From Asterias rubens (lineage: Eukaryota > Echinodermata > Asteroidea > Forcipulatida > Asteriidae), in assembly GCF_902459465.1 (NCBI RefSeq), contig NC_047062.1, forward strand, positions 3,474,501 through 3,538,500: DNA of 64,000 bases. Direction: 5' to 3'. The notes beneath the pieces were generated by a model. That model saw nothing but the letters and a program-made list of their open reading frames with translations, was not told the DNA's origin and did no database searches. Position numbers and translations under genes: made by a program. The first letter of the stretch is position 1; each line of letters opens with the position of its first letter. Below are positions 1-10,364 of this stretch, one piece after another.

Positions 1-1114
1 TCAACGAACAGTCTTCTTAAAAGTAGGGTCATACATGTAGATTGGTTTTTTGAAACGCAATGCTGTTTGAAGGCAAAATTATTAAGAATGATACAATAAT
101 GGTAACATGTGAACATTCCAGCTGAATAAAGTGTCTACTTGTTGAGAAAACAGCAACAAACTGTCACCATATTACTCTTTTCACAAGAATGTTAAATCCA
201 TCCACTTTTAGCTAGGTGACGACAGCGCGGGGTACCAACCCAATCTCTAGCCACAGCATTCATGATTGGACACCAACCCACAGAAATCTTAGAAACGACT
301 CATGCATGAATAAGTTGTCAGATTTGAATGTTTTGGTTTGAAAAATTATCCAATTATATTAGGCCTACTTCAAAGGGAATCCTTTCCCAAAATATTTGAT
401 CCTATCAACAGCTGCAGTGGGTTTTACCAAGTAAGTTTTGATAGTCGTACATTTGTTGAGTACTTACCTATCTGTGGCCCTACCTTGACCTACTTTTTAA
501 TCTAACTAATACACAGATCCAAGGCTTGAAAGGTTATCAAAAATAGTTTGGCTCCATTCTGTAATAGATGCTTCATTTGTTCAGTATCTGTAGAGGGGAC
601 ATGGCTGAAATTTTAAAAGTCTTTTTTTTTCTCGTAAAAAAAGGCATAAAACAAAGATGGTGGTTGTGCCATAAATGTTGCATCACTCAGCGACAATACA
701 TTAAGCATTACATCCACGTACACATCATGTCTGAGATGACTTGAAAGCCAGACTAAAAAGGATCAATACCAGGCCAAAGTGGGGCATGTCCAAACCAGGG
801 AGTGCAACCCCCCCCCCCCCCCCCCCTGAAAGAAGGGAGAGAGAAAAAGAACTCAATGGGGAAAAAAATTCAAGAAATGAAAACAAAGTTGAGTGCTTCT
901 ACTTCCGTTCTGTATTTTGTTTTCAAAATCATTTTTGATGTGTGTATATTTGAAAATGTATAAATGTATATTTGATTTGAACAAAATCCAAAGTGGGTGT
1001 TTTTTTTGGCCTTGGCTATCGGGAAAAGAGTAATGTTACTATTCTTAGATGTTACTATTCTTCTTATGTTGATCTTACGCACTGTCTCCTATCTGCAGTT
1101 TTTAATTTCAAGAT

Positions 1115-1437
1115 TTTAAAGGCAGTGGACACTGTTGGTAATGACTCAAAATAACTATCAGCATAAAACCTCACTTGGTAACGAGTAATTGGGAGAGGTT
1201 GATAGTATAAAACATTGTGAGAAACGGCTCCCTGACGTGGTTTTCGAGAAAGAAGTAATTTTCCCACGAATTTGATTTCGATACCTCAAGTTTAGAATTT
1301 GAGGTGTCGAAATCAAGCATCTGAAAGCACACAACTTCATGTGACAAGGGTGTTCTTTGTTTCATTCATATCTCGCAACTTCGACGACCAATTGAGCTCA
1401 AATTTTCAATTACCAATAGTGTCCACTGTCTTTAAAT
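1115..1437 (+). mobile_element. Family A TTAA-flanked foldback element
   Basis: Left end TTAAAGGCAGTGGACACTG, right end AGTGTCCACTGTCTTTAA. Internal pair around TACCTCAAGTTTAGAATTTG. No coding capacity; non-autonomous. Confidence 0.8.
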
Positions 1438-2920
1438 TAGTATGAAATAAGCACGGGAAGCAGGATAGGTGTAATAAAAAACTATGGGCTGTTTTGATAA
1501 GCAGAAGCTTGGAGAAATAGCCAATTAAAAAAACAAAAAAAAACAACAAACCAATAAACTATTGTAAAGCCCATTGATACTATAAATGTGTTATGCGCTT
1601 TATAAGAACCACCAGTAATGATATTCTTACTACACTAGTCTGATTTCCGATTTTTTTTTTGCCTTTTGGGGGGAAAAAACAATAATTGTGAATAAAATAT
1701 CCTGAAAAGTCAATTTAAGCTTACTCAACACCATATGTACATGTACATTTTTGTAGGTCATGCCTTGTACTGAATAAAATGTTCCTACTCTTTTTCAAAG
1801 GACAAGGGGTCAATTTCCTAGCGCCGCTAAGCACAAAAATTTGCTTAGCATGAAATTTTGGCCTCGATAAAAACAAAATTACCAACCAAATTTCCACGTG
1901 GTTTTGAGGATAAACAAACAACAGTTGAATACAAGTAACAAGCAATATGCAAAAAATGGAAATATGGTTGGTAATCCTTCAAGGAAGAAATTTCATGCTA
2001 AGCAAATTTGTGTGCTTAGCAGCGCTATGAAGTTGGACCCAGATATCAAGCCTGAAGAACTGTGTTACCATAAACAAATATTAGGTAGTGTACCAACAGA
2101 ATGACATTGAGATGTTGATTGAAAACAAAATGGTGATCCCACAATTCTAGGTATTGTTTGTGTGACTGAAGGTAAACCTCCTTTACTGAATGAAGCCAGG
2201 TCAATATCCAAAGGTATTACCACCTGATCCGATAAACCATTGTTCATTATCACAAATATCCAGACAATTTATCACTTTTTTCATTATGATCAATACCACT
2301 TTGGGGGTCACCAGATTTTGTTGTTGTTGGAAAGGTCATCTACTAGGTCAGTATTTGCTAGCTATGAGCAAGAAAAGAAGAACTGGAAAACAAAGCAACG
2401 CAAAATAAGCAACATAAAAACACCCCAATAAGGATGTTAATACCACGATTATACCAACAAACAAACAACAAAATAACACCCCCCCCCCAAAAAAAAAAAA
2501 AGAAGAAGAAGGAAATAAATAAGTTAAATAAAATATAAAATAAAAAATCTAAAAATCAAAAACAAAACCATACAAATAAACCTAAAAAACAACAGAAAGT
2601 CAAACTATTGTCTTATGGTCTCCACAGTGTTTTTGTGTTGAATATTTTTCAGATTTCATATGCATCACATACATCTAACATTAAAATATACATTTGATTT
2701 CTAAATCATCTGATCTCGGAAGCGGATGCTGTTTCCTCTAAAGACAATTTCCCCTCGGAAATTAATCAAGATTTTTACGCTTGCGAAGGTACGCTCCATA
2801 CCCCCCCCCCCCCCCCCTGAATGTTTATGTTAGATTTCTACGGGTTACTTGGTGACTAATGAAAAGCAATCAAACATGGAACTAATCTTGGCGTTCTTTT
2901 TTTCCTTGCTCTGTTCGTAG

Positions 2921-5900
2921 GCGGCAGCGTACGAGAAGGAGAAGCAAGCACTGAATCGAGAGGTTCTGACGCTGAGCCAGAGACTCCTGGACACCAAGTT
3001 TGAGATCAACAAGCAAGAAGAGAGAAATGTAAGAGAAGTATAGGTATCGAGATCGGACAGTGGCAGGCAAATTGGTTTTTAAAAAGTCTGAAGTTGTTTT
3101 TGCCCGATTCAGAATGTAGCAGCCTATTAGCCTCACTGAGGTTGTCTGTTCGTTACCAAGAAACCCATTCAATGTCCTGTTGTCTTTTAAGGAAACCCCT
3201 GGCCTCAACCATCATTGGGTGAAACATCATTTAGTTCTGCTGCCCCTTCATTAAGGAATGACTCACTGGATCATATAAAACTTTCTCTTGCTTTGTTCAA
3301 AACTTCCCTCAAGACTCACCTAATGAGGACTGGATAAACACTGCCCTCTATTGGTCTGTCGCTGCGCCGTGAGCATCTTAAGATGAATACCAGCTCATTA
3401 TAAATGCCCATTATTATTTTTTATTATTTTCTACTTTTTGTTTGTATATTTTCTTCTTAAATAGATATATTTTCTTCTCGAATATATATTTCCTATTTTC
3501 CTATCTGAAATTTAAGTAAAAATGTTTCCAAATGACTGAATCAACAAAGCAGTATGAAATTTTAGGAAACTCTTTAAATCTAAACTGGAATCCCCCCCCT
3601 TAATCAAGCTGGAGTGTTATTACAAACCCATGTAACCATCATGGCTTATGTCAACTGTCGATCCCCCGTTTAAGACAACAACCCTTGGGCAACCTGGTGA
3701 GGAGTCGAGAAGGCACCAACAACACTCTTTGTTGACCAAGGTGCGCAGCTAGCGCTAGAAAAACGCTTGCGTCTTCTGCCCCGTAGTGCTTGTTCAGCTA
3801 CACGCAAAGATTCCCTCGATAGTAGATTGGACTGCGATTTTTCTATCCAGCATTGCATATTATCAGCAAGCTTGCTGCGGATCGCGGTGGTATGCTGGAA
3901 TCTCGAACCACTCGAACATAGCTTCCAAAAATAATGATGGATTCTTGACAATCTCTCTAAATCCAATTGTTTATGCTCTGACATATGAAGCACTGTGGCT
4001 TTCTTACGTGTAGTGTACATCCACAGGGCAAGAGCACCAAGCCATTTTCTTCTTTCTACAGCGCCTCTATAAGGGAATCGTAAATTTATATTGGAATGCT
4101 TCAAGAGGCACCAAGGCAATAACCAGGGGCATCTCCAATGTCTCTGTTGCCTCTGTGAAGCATCAGGCCTGAATCATTGATTGATGATTTGAGGTTACGG
4201 TAGCTATTTGATGTCCGTATTTTTCTTCCATTTACCCCGGCCTCCCTGTGTGCTCCGCTGATCTACACTGCCTACATTTTCATCAATAAACTGAACCTAA
4301 TATCCTATTACTTTTATTGATGTTTCAAATGGAGCACTCCGTTGGGGACTGTTAACGTCTGCAAGAGAAAGCAGAAGGCTCCCACTTTGATGCATTCACC
4401 TTTCCCGCCGTACATTCAGTTTTTTTTTTTTATACTGAGTATACGCGTTAACAAACGTGTTTGAATCTGTTTAATGTAGCAATTTGTGCTCTCAATTATG
4501 CTGTCTGGAGAAATCTCACACCGTGCATCTGACGGTGGGGGACGCACACTTGAGGAGGGTTAGACGAGGGTACCAACCGTACGGGGAATGTGGGTGTGTG
4601 TCGCACATCCTCGTAGGCACGCACGACAACACACCCACCTGCATACAGTCCTGTATTTAAATCTACTCGTAGGTTTCTAGAGTCGAGTCCCATGCGGTCT
4701 CGACCGATAGCCACCTGTGCAGATTTGGACATCTATTAAAAAACACATCAATCGCAGGCGACGCAATTGTGGGCATTAATACGTGCACAGCTGCATCACA
4801 CGTCTGTGAAACCTCACATGTTTTTCCCCGTTCTGATCTCAAATTGTCTATTTGTTTTTTCCCTCTGTAGTTACGAATGTCTGAAATCAGTGCACGTTTC
4901 TGTAATAAAATTGTGCGGTTGCCAGAGGGTCCACTTCAATAAAAATATCCTTACAAATTAAATTTCTTCCAGGAGATATCTATAAATGCCGTCTGAAAAT
5001 TGTTAGTGGAATTGAGACTGCTAGTCTTGCTTCAAGGTGTCGACAGGGTTTGACATTTCCCACGTAGCGAATCATAAATACGCACGTTCCTTTCTTTCTT
5101 TACTTATTGAATTGGAGGTACAACAGTCTTGTGCAGAACAATTGAACACAACTGTTGTTCTGCATGAGCAGTAACACTCTTCATGTCACTCACGCTGGTG
5201 GCTGGGTGAAGATGTCTGCCCAGAACAATAATATGGATGGAAATTTGTGGAATATAGTAAATATTCAAACGATAACTCTGGTCGTTGTTATTAGCTGATG
5301 CATCACCTAGGACACACGTCTGCAAATATCCCGAATATATGTGGTCCCCCCCCCATCCCGCCCCGAGGGAAGCAGTTATTAACCACGATACGCACAGCAT
5401 CAGACCCCCCCCCCCTTTCGCTTCATGCTGTCACCATGGAAATACAGCATCCTCCCATAGGCTGGCCGATATTTGCATTTGCCTGGCCAATCCTCAGGTA
5501 GTGTTATCTGGAACGGGAAGCATTTCTATTTGATCGTGTCAACATTTCGGGAGGCGCTCAAGACAAATTGATTAGCATGATTTTGTTTCAAAGTGTGGTG
5601 CAAAGATAACAAATGACCCCTAGTTGACCTGTCCCTCAACGTATTAACTGATGTTTTCTTTGAAGGACAGTGATTTTAGCATGCGGCTAGTAACCTCAAA
5701 ACTAAACAAGTCTGGTGATCTTGTGTTTTCCTTTTCATAAATAGTACCTTACGACACGGTGAAATATTTGTAACAGAAAGAAATTATGCTTAAATATTGA
5801 CTTTTAAGTCTGGTAAATACCTTTTTAAGTTCTGTTGAGTATGGTACTTGTATCAATTACACCCAATAAACCTGGGTTGGTTATGTGCAACTCAACCACT

Positions 5901-8900
5901 CAGCCTGTCATTATTGTTGGTTGTTGTTTTTCCATTAAAGGAAAAAATATATGAAGTAAGCCTCCAGTTGAACATGAAGTGATTTTTCAGCCAGTCAATG
6001 CTGGATTCCTCAAGTTTGGTTTCTCAGCTGTGCCTCTAGTTAATTGGAAAAACACTGGACAGCGTCTTGCTGTGTCTTGGCAATTTTCCTCATTTTTTTG
6101 ACAAAATGCAGCTGTGTGCCTGACGTAGAATCTTTTACAAAATATCATATTCTGTTTTCCTTGATTAGCTTGTTGTCAAACTCGATGATACATTTGTGTT
6201 AGAGCACCCTGTAAATGCCTTCATTATTGAAATGGTTAACTTTTTTTTAATATGTCATATTTTATGTTGAGAAAACACTGGACAGCGTCTTGCTGTGCCT
6301 CGACACTTTACTTCAACATTTTGTGACAAACTGCAGCTGCATTCCTGAATTTTGTACGAAATATCAAATTATTTTTGTTGTGGATTACCTTGTTGTGAAG
6401 CTCTTTGTTACATTAGTGTGAGAGCACTCTATAAATGCTTTCATTACTGAAATGATAAATCTGTCATTCTTCATATAATTATTATGTTGATAACCTATTT
6501 ACCATCTGTCTTTATTTATTCTAAATGATTTGTCTATCATAAGATCATTTATTTGTTCTAGTTCACTATTCAATTTTTCTGTGGTTTGTTTTGGCAGGAC
6601 CATAATGGTTGCTATTATAGTGTATTTTGATGATTTTTATATATTCTTGTAGTTCGACCTTATTTTCATATTTTACCGCTATATTTGAGTTAAACTTAGA
6701 ATACGAATTACCAGATCAGGACTTAAAATACTATCAAGTAATAAACTATAAGGGTAACTTTTCAATAATTTAGGGTTGAACAAAGCACATTTGACTAGAG
6801 CAGAGCTTGAACCTGCCACCTCCGGATTCACATGCTGACTCTCTGAGCTACTAGCCCTATAGACCTTTATCACGGTGTGGCCATCTTGATTTTACTCCAT
6901 TCCAACTCATTGTTACCAAGTTGAGGCTCGACAAAATAATAGTCTGGTGTCGTGTTTGCGCAATGAATGTTAGCATTCATTAGTGTTATGGAAACAGGGA
7001 ACATGACCAAGATGGTGACAGCGTGATAAAGGTCTATAGTGGTAGGCTCTCTACTAGGTCAACATTTTAGTTCGGGGTGCCAGTCAGAAGACATCCAACA
7101 TAATGTATATTATCTTCAAGTACGCGCTAATCCTCCAATCAGATTGGCAGAATGGAGTGGTGATAAAAACCTATATTGCACGGCCAATATCACTACCATG
7201 CGTCTTGTGTGTTCTATGTCACGCGCCAAGTTTGCTTCGGCCGAGTTGGATATGGGACGCAGACGCGCTATATTTTCCGTATTTCCACGAGCGTGCGTGT
7301 GATAACTTATAATATTGTTACATTAACAGACATTTTGGCCCTCCGACTAACTTGTCTTTAATATCTTCAAAAGCTCTAATTTATTGTCCATTGCAGACAG
7401 AGAAAAGAAACAAATGTAAACGGGTTAACTATTCAGAGGGTCGGGTTCAGTTGTACTTGTAAAGTAACACCTATTTCTTTTTGATTTGACTAGGCACGCT
7501 ACAAGAAGGATTGTCAGCTTGCTGTTGAGCTTCTCCAATGCACCCCCTCTGGAGCGTATATGCAACACAAAGTCAGCCAGGTACGTCCCAAAAAACACAA
7601 AATGTGATTGTTGGAAGTGTCTTAGCTGACCAAATTCAAACTCTGGTGTTTCGGATCAGCAGAGTGTGGGTTCGAATCGACACTTGTGTCCTTAAGCAAG
7701 ACACTTAACCATTGCTTTGTCCTTCGGATGGGACGTTAAGCCGATGGTCCCATGTGTTGTGGAACGCATGTTAAAGAACCCGGCCAGTGCACTCGAAAAG
7801 AGAAGGGGTTCGCCCCAGTGTTCCTGGCTGTGGCTGCTGTATGCGCCGTACATGTAGCACCTTGTAAACCCTTAAAAGGTGCTACATAATTGGGTCTCAG
7901 AATTCATTACTGCAATAACCTATCTTTCTGAAAGTTTGTATATATTCTCAGCGCCTTGAGTACCTTATTTGGTAGATACGTGCGCTATATAAGACTTCGA
8001 AAGTATTATTACTGCATGAACTTTTACCACGAATCAGTCAAAATAACTGACAGTTTGGACAGGATGGGCAGCGTAATCCTGGGCTTCTGTAATTGTTAAC
8101 TTGCAAGTGCTTTAAAGGGTAAGAAAACATTGGAAAGATTGAAAATAGATATATGTCACGCTTCAAAGGAAATATTATTGCTTGAAATGTTGCAGGTTTA
8201 TTTTTTAATTGAGTGGAACAATTATTATTGGTCCGAAATCTGATGTTACACGTAGTGAAAACAGCGCTTTTTATCTTGTGACGCCAATGACCGCTTGAGC
8301 GTCAACTTTGCAGGTTTCTTATTTCATGTGTATGTCCGGTTGCACAAAGTGTGTACTATGTTTTGTGTGCCATTTTACAATGATGGACACAGGTTCAAAT
8401 GATATTCTCGGACTTATTTTGTAGAGCGGCCGCAACATACCAAGCTGGAAGCACAATATACAAAAGAAAATTCTGCTTTGCAGAAAACATTTTCTTATCA
8501 AATTATCAGTCAAATTTCATATAAATTCCTCCTCTAGAGTCAAGTGTAATTTTTTTTAAGTAACCTTATTGTATCAAAATCAAATAACATTTCCTCAAAG
8601 AGTGACAGCGTTTTTTTACAGTCATGATTCTTGGGACAATGGATACCAGTACCTTCCTTTAAGAAGCAGAATATTACATTTTCTGATAATTACCAATGAG
8701 CAATGGTCAAATTTATAAAGGTACATGAAGTTAAACTACTTGGTTTGTATAAGCAGTCGCTGCAGAAGATTTGGGACAGATTTGTTGAGGTGCAGTTGCT
8801 GGCATTACCTTGTTGTGTCACTCAGTTGAATTGTGTTCACTAATTGTCAACATTTCAATCATTTCAGCTTCCACACGATCTCCAATATTACGTTCATCAA

Positions 8901-10364
8901 CTCATGGGTGAAATGAACTCCTTCCGTGGACCCAGCGGCACTTCCAGCAATCAACGTATCAACATCACCTCTCACTCATCCGTACAAAACAAGGGACCCG
9001 ACAATAGCCAACCCCTTCTGGGTTCGGACACGTCCAACGGCCACTTGTCCGGCAGGGTGTACGACTCAGTCCCCGCTAACATCATCGCAAGAGCCATGCA
9101 ACTCAGAGACGAAGAAGAGCGCAAGGAAGTCGAGAAGTTGGTCCCAACGCTACGCAGCCGCAGTAAACACGAAGTCGCCGTCATTCTACACGATAAGGGC
9201 ACGCAGACCATCGCGACAAGTACAGGGGACCAGTCGGAGCCGCTGTGCATCAGGTGCGGCGCCGACTTGAATCGTTCGCCCGTCGAGCCCGAACCATTGT
9301 TAATCAAACCCGAACCCTTACTACCTATACTACCCATACCGGAACCAGAACCCAAAATGTTCAACTTACTAGATCTTTCGGAGCCTCTCCAGGCTAAACC
9401 TCAACCCACGAAAACAAACGAGAACCTGTTGCTGGATTTACTGGATACCGCGGTGCCGGAAGAAACCTCCACTGAACTCAACATCAAGCGTTCTCTAGAG
9501 AACCTCTCGTTGGCTGACTTGCTTCTCGATATACCAAACTCGGAGACGATGGTCAAACCACTAGGCGCCGCTTCGATCGAACGTGAAGAGACTCCTTCGA
9601 CGGCCGATATCCTGTCGCTAGTCTCTCCATTGGATTCATGCTCCCCTATGCAGGATGATATGTCAGATAGCAGCAGCGCTAGTAAAGAGAGTAATACCGG
9701 CACACCTAGTAGTGTAGGATCTTCCCTGACTGAAGCCGACGCAGCCCTAGCTACTCCCAAGCCACCGGCCGTCAAAGCCACTGGCCCTGCAAGACGAGTC
9801 CAGAGTGGTCCAACACAACCCCAGCACCAGCAGAATCAGAAGTACAACAGCCACAGCATCCTGTCGGAGAGTTCACCCACAACCGATGCCGAGTTCAAGA
9901 AAGTAGGCAAAGCCGCCGTCATCAAATCTCAGCAGCGAAACCAGCGGACTGGCCTGACCAACGGCAATGCCAGAACGCCCACTGAAGAAGGGAAGATCAT
10001 ACCCAATATACTCACAGATCACACCAACGGTACCATGCAAAAAGCTCATCCCTTTCCGAATCAGAATCAGATTCAAGCTTCACTTCCAGATAACCCAAGC
10101 ATGGATGAGAAGAAGGAACGAGTCTCTATGTACGTCAACGAGACTAACGCCGAGAACTTGAAAAAGAAGACGCCCCCCAAGCCAAGGCTCGTGGGAAGCG
10201 CGTCAAAACCCATTGGCCAAGTCACCGGATCCCAACAGCCGAGGACCACTGCGCCTAAACCCAACCCCAATGCGACTCCAAACTCCAACTCAAATTCCAA
10301 CTCCAACAACGCTGATCCAGCTAATAAAAATCGTAATGCTCACTTCTTGCAGACCAGCGTCTGA
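2921..10364 (+). CDS. BEGAIN: BEGAIN/TJAP1-family scaffold protein, 3' part (three exons)
   Basis: Three exons in one frame: 2921-3028 (36 codons), 7494-7580 (29 codons) and 8868-10364 (498 codons plus TGA); all junctions are AG/GT and phase 0. The N-terminal coiled-coil exons are not in the window or not recognisable. Exon one reads AYEKEKQALNREVLTLSQRLL, exon two YKKDCQLAVELLQC..HKVSQ, exon three starts LPHDLQYYVHQLM; this run matches the end of the BEGAIN/TJAP1 coiled coil and the RKDCNLAAQLLQC..HKVSELP segment of human BEGAIN. A SVPANIIARAM segment then aligns with SVPTCVIAKVL of BEGAIN. The remainder is low-complexity: Glu/Pro repeats, one CIRCG motif, three Leu/Asp-rich motifs, Ser-rich stretches and an Asn/Ser tract. 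The chain ends in QTSV, a class I PDZ ligand. Human BEGAIN is a postsynaptic PSD-95-associated protein and TJAP1 a junction/Golgi protein. BEGAIN rather than TJAP1 is chosen because WDR25 and WARS1 follow as in human. The large last exon is typical of the family. Confidence 0.82.
3190..3430 (+). mobile_element. LINE (non-LTR retrotransposon) 3' end fragment
   Basis: The frame 3236-3337 reads SAAPSLRNDSLDHIKLSLA then LFKTSLKTHL and a TAA stop. This is the typical C-terminus of many non-LTR reverse transcriptases (AAPxLWNxLPxxI...FKxxLKTHLF). An ATTATT-rich tail follows. Truncated at the 5' side. Confidence 0.75.
6046..6495 (+). repeat. Diverged tandem duplication, about 225 bp x 2
   Basis: ACACTGGACAGCGTCTTGCT starts both copies (6051 and 6276), followed by matching GCAGCTG, ATTAC/TTGTTGT and AAATGC.TTCATTA.TGAAATG blocks. 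Confidence 0.8.
6800..6859 (-). mobile_element. tRNA-like SINE head
   Basis: On -: GGGCTAGTAGCTCAGAGAGT (box A) and GGTTCAAGC (box B). Interrupted on its 5' side by the family H element. Confidence 0.5.
6860..7036 (+). mobile_element. Family H short foldback element
   Basis: TAGACCTTTATCACGGTGTG at the left and GTGACAGCGTGATAAAGGTC(TA) at the right. It splits a tRNA-like SINE. The termini contain CCATCTTG. Confidence 0.8.
7060..7345 (+). repeat. Dispersed repeat S
   Basis: Shares CCAATCAGATTGGCAGAATG, TTGCACGGCCAATATCAC and GTTGGATATGGGACGC with the copy at 36820-37040. Ends about 150 bases before a BEGAIN-like exon. Confidence 0.7.
7640..8013 (+). mobile_element. tRNA-derived SINE
   Basis: Box B GGTTCGAATCG near 7670, then a conserved-looking body (TCGGATGGGACGTTAAGCCG, TTAAAGAACCCGGCCAGTGC) and a 3' end GCGCTATATAAGACTTCG with an ATT-rich tail. 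Resembles tRNA-SINE central domains shared among deuterostomes; the named family is not certain. Confidence 0.7.

Larger units (their letters stand above)
3029..7493 (+). other. BEGAIN-like intron (repeat-rich)
   Basis: Intron between two BEGAIN-like exons. It holds a LINE 3' end (about 3190-3430), two diverged tandem copies of about 225 bp (6046-6495), a tRNA-like SINE head on - (about 6800-6859), a foldback element (6860-7036) and a dispersed repeat (about 7060-7345). The stretch 4480-4740 is locally GC-richer but no gene could be recognised. Confidence 0.6.

Noticed and set aside
809-826. Poly-C/poly-G runs (also about 2802, 5347, 5405, 22606, 44806, 54541, 60000)
   Set aside because: Simple homopolymers; length may be uncertain from sequencing and no function is implied.
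3670-4119. 149-codon frame on -
   Set aside because: No recognisable family or motif and no splice context; may be part of an unknown repeat.
8844-8867. ATG at 8844 as start of the BEGAIN-like gene
   Set aside because: It is within the intron; the exon begins at 8868 and joins in frame to 7494-7580.
8926-10309. Other frames and antisense frames over the BEGAIN-like last exon
   Set aside because: Shadows of the real frame, which continues from two upstream exons and matches the family.
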